Of a stretch of 5,720 nt of DNA, positions 1 to 5,598 are shown piece after piece. Under the pieces are notes generated by a model. It ran no database searches. It was not told where the DNA came from and saw only the letters and a list, made by a program, of their open reading frames with translations. Source of the DNA: a bacterium (lineage in GTDB: Bacteria; Zhuqueibacterota; Zhuqueibacteria; Thermofontimicrobiales; Thermofontimicrobiaceae); the NCBI GenBank assembly GCA_025453735.1, contig JALOPY010000194.1, forward strand, positions 1-5,720. Direction: 5' to 3'. A program made the translations under genes and the position numbers. How positions within the stretch are numbered: position 1 is the stretch's first letter; every line of letters starts with the position of its first letter.

Positions 1-785
1 TGCATAATTTCGGACAAATTGGATTGAATTGGAATCGCCAATTGCGCGTGATGAAAACAGGGGAGCAGCAGTTCATTCTGCGGCGATATCACAACGGTCC
101 CTGAAATCGCTCGACACCTCGGCTGTAAACGGATGTTGCCACCATCACGCATCAAACGATGGAGAGCCCGATTGATGTAAACGTACTTTTCATTTTTGAA
201 TCGATCCAGGTAATCCAGCACTTCCTTTGTCAGCGATAATTGACTGCTGTACTTAAAAATTGGATTCACGATTAAAATGAATTTCTGTTCTTGAGCAAAG
301 CGAACCAATTTATCTATTGCTCTAAAATTGCTTCGAGTCACTGTAAACAGCAAATCAGGCAGCTCTCCCAATCTTCTGGCAACTTCGATACTTTGCATCA
401 CGCTGGCGAATGATCCCCTCCCCCGAATCTGATCGTTTTCTGCTTCGTCCAGAGAATCCAGGGAGAAATGCAATAGATCGATCAATCCTTTCAATTCCTC
501 GGCTCGCTGGGGATAGATTAGGCAATTTGTTGTAACAGATGTGTAAAACCGATTTTGTTTTGCCAGTCGTAGCATTTCTGACAACTGGGCATGAAGCAGT
601 GGCTCTCCGCCAGTGAAATCGATAAATTTGATCCCAATTTTTTTAAGCTGGGGAAGATTGCTCGCTAAATCATCCAAGGAACAATCAGCGCTTTCCTGAT
701 AGCTTTTCTTTCTCCAGAAATCACAAAAAGAGCACTTCGCATTGCAGCGATAAGTAATATAGTAATTGCAGAGAATCGGTTTCAT
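1..785 (-). CDS. Radical SAM protein with SPASM/twitch-like C-terminal cysteines (3' end outside window)
   Basis: This reading frame stays open from ATG at 785 to the window edge, giving 261 residues with the C-terminus cut off. It starts MKPILCNYYITYRCNAKC. The radical SAM cluster motif CxxxCxxC is C14, C18 and C21, the three cysteines that ligate the [4Fe-4S] cluster which cleaves S-adenosylmethionine. A GGEP motif (G59-P62, in FTGGEPLL) follows, as expected for the SAM-binding strand, then a barrel strand near LLHFSLDSLD (104-113). Two later cysteines, C224 and C243, flank a segment GTVVISPQNELLLPCF that resembles the start of a SPASM or twitch auxiliary-cluster domain; the rest would lie beyond the window. 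The start is 15 bp after the stop of the glycosyltransferase, with only a weak ribosome site, so translation is probably coupled to it. The family is secure. The substrate is unknown: the SPASM-like tail would fit peptide or other small-molecule modification, but the neighbours suggest envelope metabolism. Confidence 0.9.
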   Translation of the reverse strand, partial: MKPILCNYYITYRCNAKCSFCDFWRKKSYQESADCSLDDLASNLPQLKKIGIKFIDFTGGEPLLHAQLSEMLRLAKQNRFYTSVTTNCLIYPQRAEELKGLIDLLHFSLDSLDEAENDQIRGRGSFASVMQSIEVARRLGELPDLLFTVTRSNFRAIDKLVRFAQEQKFILIVNPIFKYSSQLSLTKEVLDYLDRFKNEKYVYINRALHRLMRDGGNIRLQPRCRAISGTVVISPQNELLLPCFHHAQLAIPIQSNLSEIM

Positions 786-800
786 TATCCGCAGCTTCGC

Positions 801-1919
801 TTATTGATGAGATCGATAGTGAATTCCCTTCCAGGTTACTTTTTGATTGAACAACAGGTTGCATAACAAAACAAATGAATAGACACTGAAAAAAAATCTA
901 TAGCCTGGAAGATGTTTTAAATTTAATTTTGAATCAAGTTTTTTTTGCACTGAATTAAGCAGCAGATAATCGCCAGCCAGCATGAAAAAAAATAAGCCGA
1001 AAATCAGAATGGAATCATGGCTAAAAAGAATTAATCCCAGTAATATGAAATTCGAAATCAGGCTGATGCCAATCAACTTTTTCCCGAACCAATGAACAGA
1101 TTGCCCGCCCACAGCCCAGCGTTTTCGCTGGCTGAAAAAATCTTTCACATTGATCATTGGCTTTGTCTTTACCAGGCACTCCCTATCAGCAGAAAACAAG
1201 ACTTTCCAACTCGTTTGTCGGCTGATAGCTTTAAGCAAAGCAAAATCTTCGGTCACGCTAAAACCAACTCCCAGATAGCCTCCGACCTGTTCATAAGCCG
1301 ATCGTCGAAAGGCAAAGTTATTTCCCATGCAGGTTAGTGGAATTCCCAAGCCCGCGGCACCCGCTGCAACGCCAAGCAAGTACGCCCAATCCAGGTTTTG
1401 AATTTTATTGAAAAATCCTTCGGAAAAATCCAGCAGCGTAAATCCAGCCACCATACCAACCTGATCCGTAAAATATTGACTGGTTTTCTTGATCCAATTT
1501 TTAGGGACAACACAATCAGCATCGGTGATGAAAATAATTTCGCCATGACTTTGTTCGATGGCTTGCGAAATGGCGCTGGCTTTACCCGATAGGTTCGGGA
1601 TTGGGTTGGTGATAGTGAAATGTTTAAATTGGGATTTTTCTTTTATAAATTCAGTGATGATCTGCTCAGTGCTGTCATCGGAGCGATCGTTGACAATGAT
1701 GATTTCTAATAAATTTTCTGGATAATCCAATTCCTCTAAAGCGCGGAGACAGCTCAGAATCGTTCCAGCTTCATTTCGAGCCGCAACGATAACTGAAACT
1801 GAATAGTTCGGATTTTGATTAATCGGATATTTTCGGCTCAATCCATAACGAAGCATTAGCGAAAGTGCAAAATAAAGTAACGAGGGAATTGATAAAAGAA
1901 CAATCCAGGTGAAATTCAA
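801..1919 (-). CDS. Membrane-bound family 2 glycosyltransferase
   Basis: The 372-residue product has a GT-A glycosyltransferase domain between membrane segments. An N-terminal hydrophobic helix (about 4-23) is followed by the nucleotide-sugar fold. VSVIVAARNE (41-50) is the first strand, VNDRSDD (76-82) holds the first acidic site, TDADC (132-136) is the DxD metal and donor site, TED (223-225) gives the candidate catalytic base D225, and QRKRW (264-268) is the QxxRW motif typical of inverting, often processive, GT2 enzymes. Three more hydrophobic helices follow (about 282-299, 303-321, 341-357). This layout resembles BcsA/IcaA-like and CrtQ-like enzymes, so transfer of a sugar to a lipid or growing glycan at the inner membrane is inferred; donor and acceptor cannot be read. 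The start is TTG at 1919, preceded by GAGG (1932-1929) with a 9-nt spacer. It overlaps the upstream stop in a TTGA tetranucleotide, which indicates translational coupling. The next in-frame ATG (residue 22) would remove the first helix. Confidence 0.93.
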   Translation of the reverse strand: MNFTWIVLLSIPSLLYFALSLMLRYGLSRKYPINQNPNYSVSVIVAARNEAGTILSCLRALEELDYPENLLEIIIVNDRSDDSTEQIITEFIKEKSQFKHFTITNPIPNLSGKASAISQAIEQSHGEIIFITDADCVVPKNWIKKTSQYFTDQVGMVAGFTLLDFSEGFFNKIQNLDWAYLLGVAAGAAGLGIPLTCMGNNFAFRRSAYEQVGGYLGVGFSVTEDFALLKAISRQTSWKVLFSADRECLVKTKPMINVKDFFSQRKRWAVGGQSVHWFGKKLIGISLISNFILLGLILFSHDSILIFGLFFFMLAGDYLLLNSVQKKLDSKLNLKHLPGYRFFFSVYSFVLLCNLLFNQKVTWKGIHYRSHQ

Positions 1920-2686
1920 TGCTGCTGACCTCGGGAAAACGAATCCAGTATCAGTTGTGTTTTGACTTTTGATTGATGATAATCGATCTTGAGCGGCAGC
2001 CGATTTTCGTCAGCGCTGAGCCAGATGGTGATTTCCGACCCAGGCGACGCAAGACGATTAGTGAGTAGATCGGTTCGCCAGGGACGGGACTTCTGACTGA
2101 CCCTGGTAAATTTTATAGTCAGCTTTAACGATTGAAATTTTCCAGCAGGAACTTTGATGAATTCCTGGTCGGGCAAGACTTGCACTGCGACTTTTGAAAT
2201 GATATATTCGGAATCGAGATGGAAATTCAATGAATCGCCGGGATTCAAATTTTGATTTCTAAGAAAATACAGCATGGAAAAATAATCGAAACAGTCGCCA
2301 GGAATCGACCATGAAATCGAATCGCCGAGTGATGCTTTGTTCTTTTGATGATCTAAAGAAAAATTCAATTCATGCTGAATATTTTTCTGGCGAATTAGCT
2401 TGACAACTTTGAATGGCAGAAAATTATGTTTATCAAAATAGGTTTCATAAACATTATCCAGTTTGAACATCAGACTGGCTGATCGAGTGGCTCTGGCGTG
2501 AACTTTCAAATGATAATTATTGGAGTCAGCATCGCAAACTTGAAAATTCAACGTGGCGACGGATAGATTCAAATATTCCATTTTGAAAATGAGCTGTTCG
2601 CCGAGGAAATTTGGATTCACGTTTGAATGAGTTCCTTCAAAATTGATCAGATTGAAAATAACTATAATTAGCCAGATTAATTTCAT
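1916..2686 (-). CDS. DUF3108 domain-containing envelope protein
   Basis: This 256-residue protein has an N-terminal hydrophobic stretch (about 3-15, MKLIWLIIVIFNLINF), read as a signal peptide or anchor. The body matches what I know of DUF3108: an opening FLGEQLIFKMEYLNLSVATLNFQV-like strand pair (28-50, the usual 'GE-L-Y-v-y-g---A-a-l-v' pattern), a NVYETYFDKHNFLPFKVVK segment (78-96), DYFSMLYFLRN (134-143), a VPAGKFQSLKL stretch (179-189) and a closing IWLSADENRLPLKIDY strand (221-236). DUF3108 proteins are thought to be periplasmic beta-rich proteins; no biochemical function is established that I can name. It is the first gene of a tight three-gene operon, and its TGA stop overlaps the TTG start of the glycosyltransferase. 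No good Shine-Dalgarno sequence precedes ATG 2686 (the leader is A-rich, ending ATAGACC), which is common in Bacteroidota-like genomes. A role in envelope or glycan assembly is inferred from context only. Confidence 0.85.
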   Translation of the reverse strand: MKLIWLIIVIFNLINFEGTHSNVNPNFLGEQLIFKMEYLNLSVATLNFQVCDADSNNYHLKVHARATRSASLMFKLDNVYETYFDKHNFLPFKVVKLIRQKNIQHELNFSLDHQKNKASLGDSISWSIPGDCFDYFSMLYFLRNQNLNPGDSLNFHLDSEYIISKVAVQVLPDQEFIKVPAGKFQSLKLTIKFTRVSQKSRPWRTDLLTNRLASPGSEITIWLSADENRLPLKIDYHQSKVKTQLILDSFSRGQQH

Positions 2687-2947
2687 GGTCTATTTTTTTG
2701 TTAAATTTTATTACATTAAAGGTGGGTTGCAAATTAGAAATTAATTTGTAAAATGTCAAGAGAAATTTTTCGACTGAAAGAATAGCGGGGTGGACTGGTT
2801 TTGAAAGAGCATTATTTTTGATGATGAAAAATATTGGCAGGAGAGATCGCCCACCAAAATGAGTCTTCACCAAAAAATAAACAATTTCTGTGAGATGTCA
2901 TTTTTGCGGGCGAGATGATTATTGGAATTAGCAGTCAAGAATTTATT
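2687..2947. other. AT-rich intergenic gap separating the PorV/PorQ genes from the downstream operon
   Basis: This 261-bp stretch holds the candidate promoter described at 2731-2759 and no convincing gene. There is no GC-rich hairpin followed by a T-tract after the stop at 2948, so I see no intrinsic terminator for the upstream genes. The only internal patterns are an 8-bp direct repeat CACCAAAA (2852-2859 and 2869-2876, 17 bp apart) and an AT-rich inverted repeat (2728-2736 with 2742-2750); both could be chance in such sequence. Confidence 0.6.
2731..2759 (-). promoter_or_regulatory. Candidate promoter for the DUF3108-glycosyltransferase-radical SAM operon
   Basis: Reading the minus strand, a perfect TTGACA (2759-2754) is followed by a 17-nt spacer and TAATTT (2736-2731), a poor match to TATAAT. 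Transcription would start near 2724, giving a leader of about 38 nt before ATG 2686. The -35 match and spacing are good and the -10 is weak. In Bacteroidota the major sigma factor prefers a different -7 element (TAnnTTTG); TAATTTG here is close but one base short. Confidence 0.4.
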
Positions 2948-3862
2948 TTAAAATCCAATCCCTACCGAAATCCGATGCGAATTCCCCAGATCAGAGCTAA
3001 ACGGCACAAAAGCATAATCCAAACGATAGCGATTAAATCCCACGCCGAATCCGCCCTGAATGCCTTTGTCCTCATAGCCAGTTTGATAACCGAATCGAAC
3101 TGCAAAGTATTTAACGAAATTATATTCCATACCGAAGTTCAAATGGGAAGTGCTGTCGAGAATTTTCATCCAATCTGTGGCTATTAAGAATTCACCGTTC
3201 AAGATTTGAAACGGCAATTGATACGCCAGTCCCAATCGAATTGTCTGAGGTAATTTAGTCGATTCCTCTAATAATTTAGAAATGAATCCAAAGTTCTGGA
3301 AAACCAGTCCTGTTTTCAAACCTTGAGCCGGAGTTTGATATTGCAAACCAAAATCAATTGCCACACCTGAAGCGCTTTCAATATAGATTTTTTGATAAAG
3401 ATATTTGACAGTGGTTCCAAGGCTCAAATTTTCTCCCAGCCCTCTGGCGTAAGATAATCCGAACATGATATCGTGAGCGGTCAATATATCCAGCGGCTCT
3501 GCTGAAGCGATGACACGCCGCTCGATCCCGCCAATGGTATTGGACATAAAACTAACGCCGAATGCATTTTTTCTCGCACGAAATCCAACGGCTGCAAATT
3601 CATTGGTAATATCCTGGAACCATCTATTGTGAGTAAACAGCAATTCTGTGCCGCTCAAATTAACCAGTCCGGCTGGATTCCAGTAGCTGGCACTGGCATC
3701 GTTAGCCGCAGCGACATAGGCTTCGCCCATTCCCACAGCACGGCTGCCAGCTCCAAATTTCAAAAATGATAGTCCGGTATTGGCAGGATTATCTGCTGCA
3801 AATAACTGGGGAAAATTTATTGCTAATAATAAAATGAGTCCAGAAAAAATTTTGTTTTTCAT
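2948..3862 (-). CDS. PorV/PorQ-family outer-membrane beta-barrel protein (downstream copy)
   Basis: This 304-residue product starts with a signal peptide (MKNKIFSGLILLLAINFPQL, predicted cleavage after FAA near residue 23). The family signature follows: FLKFGAGSRAVGMGEAYVA (about 33-51) and SYWNPAGL (59-66). The remainder is alternating amphipathic strands typical of a FadL/PorV-like barrel, ending RISVGIGF with the terminal aromatic residue usual for outer-membrane barrels. In Bacteroidota, PorV shuttles type IX cargo to the attachment complex and PorQ belongs to that complex. In related phyla the family is broad and often multicopy, so a specific role cannot be assigned. I place the start at ATG 3862 rather than the in-frame TTG at 3877, because AAGGA sits 7 nt upstream of the ATG and the signal peptide then begins cleanly with MKNK. 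It lies 43 bp after the upstream paralogue, with no visible promoter between them, so the two are probably co-transcribed. Confidence 0.88.
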   Translation of the reverse strand: MKNKIFSGLILLLAINFPQLFAADNPANTGLSFLKFGAGSRAVGMGEAYVAAANDASASYWNPAGLVNLSGTELLFTHNRWFQDITNEFAAVGFRARKNAFGVSFMSNTIGGIERRVIASAEPLDILTAHDIMFGLSYARGLGENLSLGTTVKYLYQKIYIESASGVAIDFGLQYQTPAQGLKTGLVFQNFGFISKLLEESTKLPQTIRLGLAYQLPFQILNGEFLIATDWMKILDSTSHLNFGMEYNFVKYFAVRFGYQTGYEDKGIQGGFGVGFNRYRLDYAFVPFSSDLGNSHRISVGIGF

Positions 3863-3869
3863 TTCATAT

Positions 3870-3874
3870 TCCTT
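3870..3874 (-). promoter_or_regulatory. Ribosome binding site that fixes the start of the downstream PorV/PorQ gene
   Basis: The minus strand reads AAGGA (3874-3870), then 7 nt, then ATG at 3862. This overlaps the region that would be coding if TTG 3877 were the start, and so supports the shorter protein. Confidence 0.65.
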
Positions 3875-3905
3875 CAAAAAATGCAGGGCAAATTAGCAAT
3901 TTGTC

Positions 3906-4889
3906 CTACAGGTGAAACACCCACGAGAAAATATGTTCGCTAGCAGCATCATATTTTTTTGTGACAAATGCATATTGAATTTGAACCGATCGGGAAAAAA
4001 GCTGGAATAAATAGCCGCCACCCAGGGTCAGCGAACCGTCATTCAATCCTGCTCGTGCGGCAAATTGATCCAACAGCATGGCTTCGATACCAATAAAATA
4101 TTTCAAATCCTGCTGGTTATTTTTCTCGATGTCGGCAGCAAGCAACAGCCAGGGATAAGGATACCGCAAAGAAATTCCGCCTCTGAGCGTTTGTGGGAAT
4201 CGATCAATTTTGTCGATGTCCTTTTCCCACAATTTATCCGTTTTCCAACTGTACTTGGCGTTGATATTTTTAATCGTGAATCCAACTGAGAGATAGGGGA
4301 GAGGTTTGACCAAAACTCCCAGGTCAACTCCCAAACCTGTATCAGATATGGTCGCATTATCATCGCCCATATCCGGGAAACGATTGTACAGCACTCTACC
4401 GGTAAGCCCGATCGCCAACATATTTTTTATCGGCATGATGCCAAATGATAATGCAAACGCATGTTCCGAATTGGAAAAATCCTGGTAATGGTTGCCAGCA
4501 AAATCCCTGCCATCGATGTTATCGACGCCGGCATGAATCCAACTCAGCGCCAGTCCACCATTCAACGCCAGCTCGCCTGATTCTTCCTCAACTTTGGGAC
4601 GAACACCGGTAGCAAATCCGATGTAATTAAAATTCCGATCTAGTGAGAGAAAGCGATAGGACAGCATGATCTCTCGTTTTTCGAGAAACGGAATACCCGC
4701 GGGATTGTAGTATGCTGCAACGGCTCCTTCGGCCACGCCAGTAAATGCGCCGCCCATCGCGTTGGCACGCGCTCCCAATCCCATCCGGAGAAACGCGCCA
4801 GCGAGAATGCCATCATCGGCTGGAACGTCTTTGATGAAAGCGAATAAAAATAGTCCCAATAATAATAATTTTATTTTAAATTTGTTCAT
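3906..4889 (-). CDS. PorV/PorQ-family outer-membrane beta-barrel protein (upstream copy)
   Basis: This 327-residue product has a signal peptide (MNKFKIKLLLLGLFLFAFIK, likely cleaved after VPA at residue 24). It then carries the same signature as its downstream neighbour: FLRMGLGARANAMGGAFTGVA (33-53) and AYYNPAGI (59-66). Later barrel-like strands include GVDLGVLVKPLPYLSVGFTIKN (187-208), FPQTLRGGISLRY (231-243), AARAGLNDGSLTLGGGY (277-293) and a terminal aromatic-rich FSWVFHL. Beyond the N-terminal signature it differs clearly from the neighbour, so this is an old paralogous pair, not a recent duplication. The family includes PorV and PorQ of the type IX secretion machinery, but many members outside Bacteroidota have no assigned role. 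The start is ATG 4889; an AAGGA is upstream but with a long spacer of about 12 nt. The gene follows the toxin remnant by 45 bp, and I found no strong promoter in that gap. Confidence 0.88.
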   Translation of the reverse strand: MNKFKIKLLLLGLFLFAFIKDVPADDGILAGAFLRMGLGARANAMGGAFTGVAEGAVAAYYNPAGIPFLEKREIMLSYRFLSLDRNFNYIGFATGVRPKVEEESGELALNGGLALSWIHAGVDNIDGRDFAGNHYQDFSNSEHAFALSFGIMPIKNMLAIGLTGRVLYNRFPDMGDDNATISDTGLGVDLGVLVKPLPYLSVGFTIKNINAKYSWKTDKLWEKDIDKIDRFPQTLRGGISLRYPYPWLLLAADIEKNNQQDLKYFIGIEAMLLDQFAARAGLNDGSLTLGGGYLFQLFSRSVQIQYAFVTKKYDAASEHIFSWVFHL

Positions 4890-4934
4890 AATCGGTTAAT
4901 TTCCTTTTTGAATGCTAATTAGTTTTAAGTCCAT

Positions 4935-5330
4935 TTAAATTTTAGCAATTTTCAAACCCTCAAATCTAGAAAAATGTCCAATATTCAATGTTGCAATTTC
5001 TAGTGAATATCCTAAGGCAGTTGCTGCAATTAGAATATCGGCTGTCTCAATTAACTTATTTTTCTGTTTCAATTGTTTGTACAAGTTTGATGCTGTTTTA
5101 GCTTCGTTCTGTCCGAATTCCAAAATATCAAATAAACCAATGATGTCTTCGGTATCTTGCTACAGTTGAGGGCTTTTCGCTCCGCACAGTAGCTCGTAAA
5201 CCGTTATAGCGGAGAGATAAAGCCTGTTGCCTACCTGAAATAATTGATAAAGTTGGCATGATTCCTTTTTTGCTTTACGATATCAATCTATAATTAAAGA
5301 TGAATCAACTAATATTCTACGGGCTGCCAT
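4935..5330 (-). pseudogene. vapC: VapC-like PIN-domain toxin inactivated by two in-frame stop codons
   Basis: One continuous frame runs from ATG 5330 to TAA at 4937-4935, 131 residues, the usual VapC length. It is interrupted by TGA at codon 16 (5285-5283) and TAG at codon 57 (5162-5160). The protein is readable on both sides of each stop: MAARRILVDSSLIID, then YRKAKKESCQLYQLFQ and LSAITVYELLCGAKSPQL, then QDTEDIIGLFDILEF, and a tail with ETADILIAATAL and ATLNIGHF. The PIN-domain acidic residues are present as D9, E46 and D98, with N116 at the fourth site in the common T-x-N-x-x-H-F motif. There is no frameshift. Its ATG overlaps the antitoxin gene by 22 bp and has a strong ribosome site, as in vapBC operons. 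Without readthrough the product stops after 15 residues; a TTG-initiated 62-residue C-terminal piece from 5123 would lack D9 and E46. VapC proteins are ribonucleases of tRNA or rRNA, so this copy is presumably dead. Confidence 0.85.
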
Positions 5331-5542
5331 TTATTGATCTCCTCCCTTGCTTCGATAATACCTGACAACTCATCATCTGAGTAAATTCCGATTCTTTTGA
5401 GGACTTGCTCCCACTTTTTTTTCTTTTGCTTGATCAATATAATGAGATCGACCTGGGATCCTCTTTTAAGATTTTCAAAATTTGTTTCAAGTTTTAGATG
5501 ATTGCCATCCTCAACTATTGCTGTTGTCTTTAATGTATTCAT
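5309..5542 (-). CDS. VapB-like antitoxin, intact
   Basis: This 77-residue protein sits immediately upstream of, and overlaps by 22 bp, the VapC-like remnant, the standard antitoxin-toxin order. Residues 1-37 (MNTLKTTAIVEDGNHLKLE onward, ending VDLIILI) form a short beta-rich domain. Its opening resembles the AF2212/DUF104-type or AbrB-like antitoxins that bind their own operator as dimers. A lysine run (39-43) leads to a charged helical tail (about 44-72) that would wrap the toxin. I place the start at ATG 5542, not the in-frame ATG 5581. AGGA (5551-5548) lies 5 nt before it, and the predicted transcription start falls between the two ATGs, so the longer form would not be translated from that promoter. 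The frame is undamaged. The exact family is uncertain; assignment rests on size, domain pattern and the PIN-domain neighbour. Confidence 0.75.
   Translation of the reverse strand: MNTLKTTAIVEDGNHLKLETNFENLKRGSQVDLIILIKQKKKKWEQVLKRIGIYSDDELSGIIEAREEINKWQPVEY
5339..5343 (-). promoter_or_regulatory. Ribosome binding site of the vapC remnant
   Basis: Within the 3' end of the antitoxin gene the minus strand reads AGGGAGGAG. AGGAG lies at 5343-5339, 8 nt before the toxin ATG at 5330. This good site supports the chosen start and shows that translation signals remain although the reading frame is broken. Confidence 0.6.
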
Positions 5543-5547
5543 TTTTT

Positions 5548-5551
5548 TCCT
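5548..5551 (-). promoter_or_regulatory. Ribosome binding site of the antitoxin gene
   Basis: The minus strand reads AGGA followed by five A residues and ATG 5542. This spacing favours the 77-residue protein over a 90-residue version starting at 5581. Confidence 0.6.
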
Positions 5552-5569
5552 ATGAAAAAAATAATCAAG

Positions 5570-5598
5570 CTTATATTTCATTTGATATTTCTAATCAA
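5570..5598 (-). promoter_or_regulatory. Candidate promoter of the toxin-antitoxin module
   Basis: On the minus strand TTGATT (5598-5593) is followed by exactly 17 nt and TATAAG (5575-5570), five of six matches to TATAAT. The predicted transcription start is near 5563, about 20 nt before the antitoxin ATG. The -35 box overlaps the last codons and stop of the upstream gene, so the module carries its own promoter within a 48-bp gap. Confidence 0.5.

Noticed and set aside
2728..2750. AT-rich inverted repeat (about 9 bp arms with one G-T pair) as a terminator
   Set aside because: The stem is almost entirely A-T and has no T-tract after it on the minus strand; it also overlaps the candidate promoter.
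2637..2873. 78-codon minus-strand open frame spanning the gap upstream of the DUF3108 gene
   Set aside because: It overlaps the start of the DUF3108 gene in another frame, contains the candidate promoter, lacks a recognisable domain, and looks like translated AT-rich intergenic DNA.
2852..2876. Direct repeat CACCAAAA, 17 bp apart, as an operator
   Set aside because: Only eight bases, two copies, in AT-rich sequence and about 90 bp upstream of the candidate promoter; chance is a sufficient explanation.
2915..3187. 90-codon plus-strand open frame opposite the downstream PorV/PorQ gene
   Set aside because: It is antisense to a well-supported barrel gene, with no protein-like features; a shadow frame. 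The same applies to the other plus-strand frames opposite the glycosyltransferase and the upstream PorV/PorQ gene.
4915..4922. Palindrome CTAATTAG between the toxin remnant and the upstream PorV/PorQ gene
   Set aside because: Eight bases of AT-rich palindrome are expected by chance, and no second copy or promoter link supports a binding site.
5309..5581. 90-residue version of the antitoxin starting at ATG 5581
   Set aside because: The extra 13 residues lie mostly upstream of the predicted transcription start, and ATG 5542 has a properly spaced AGGA.
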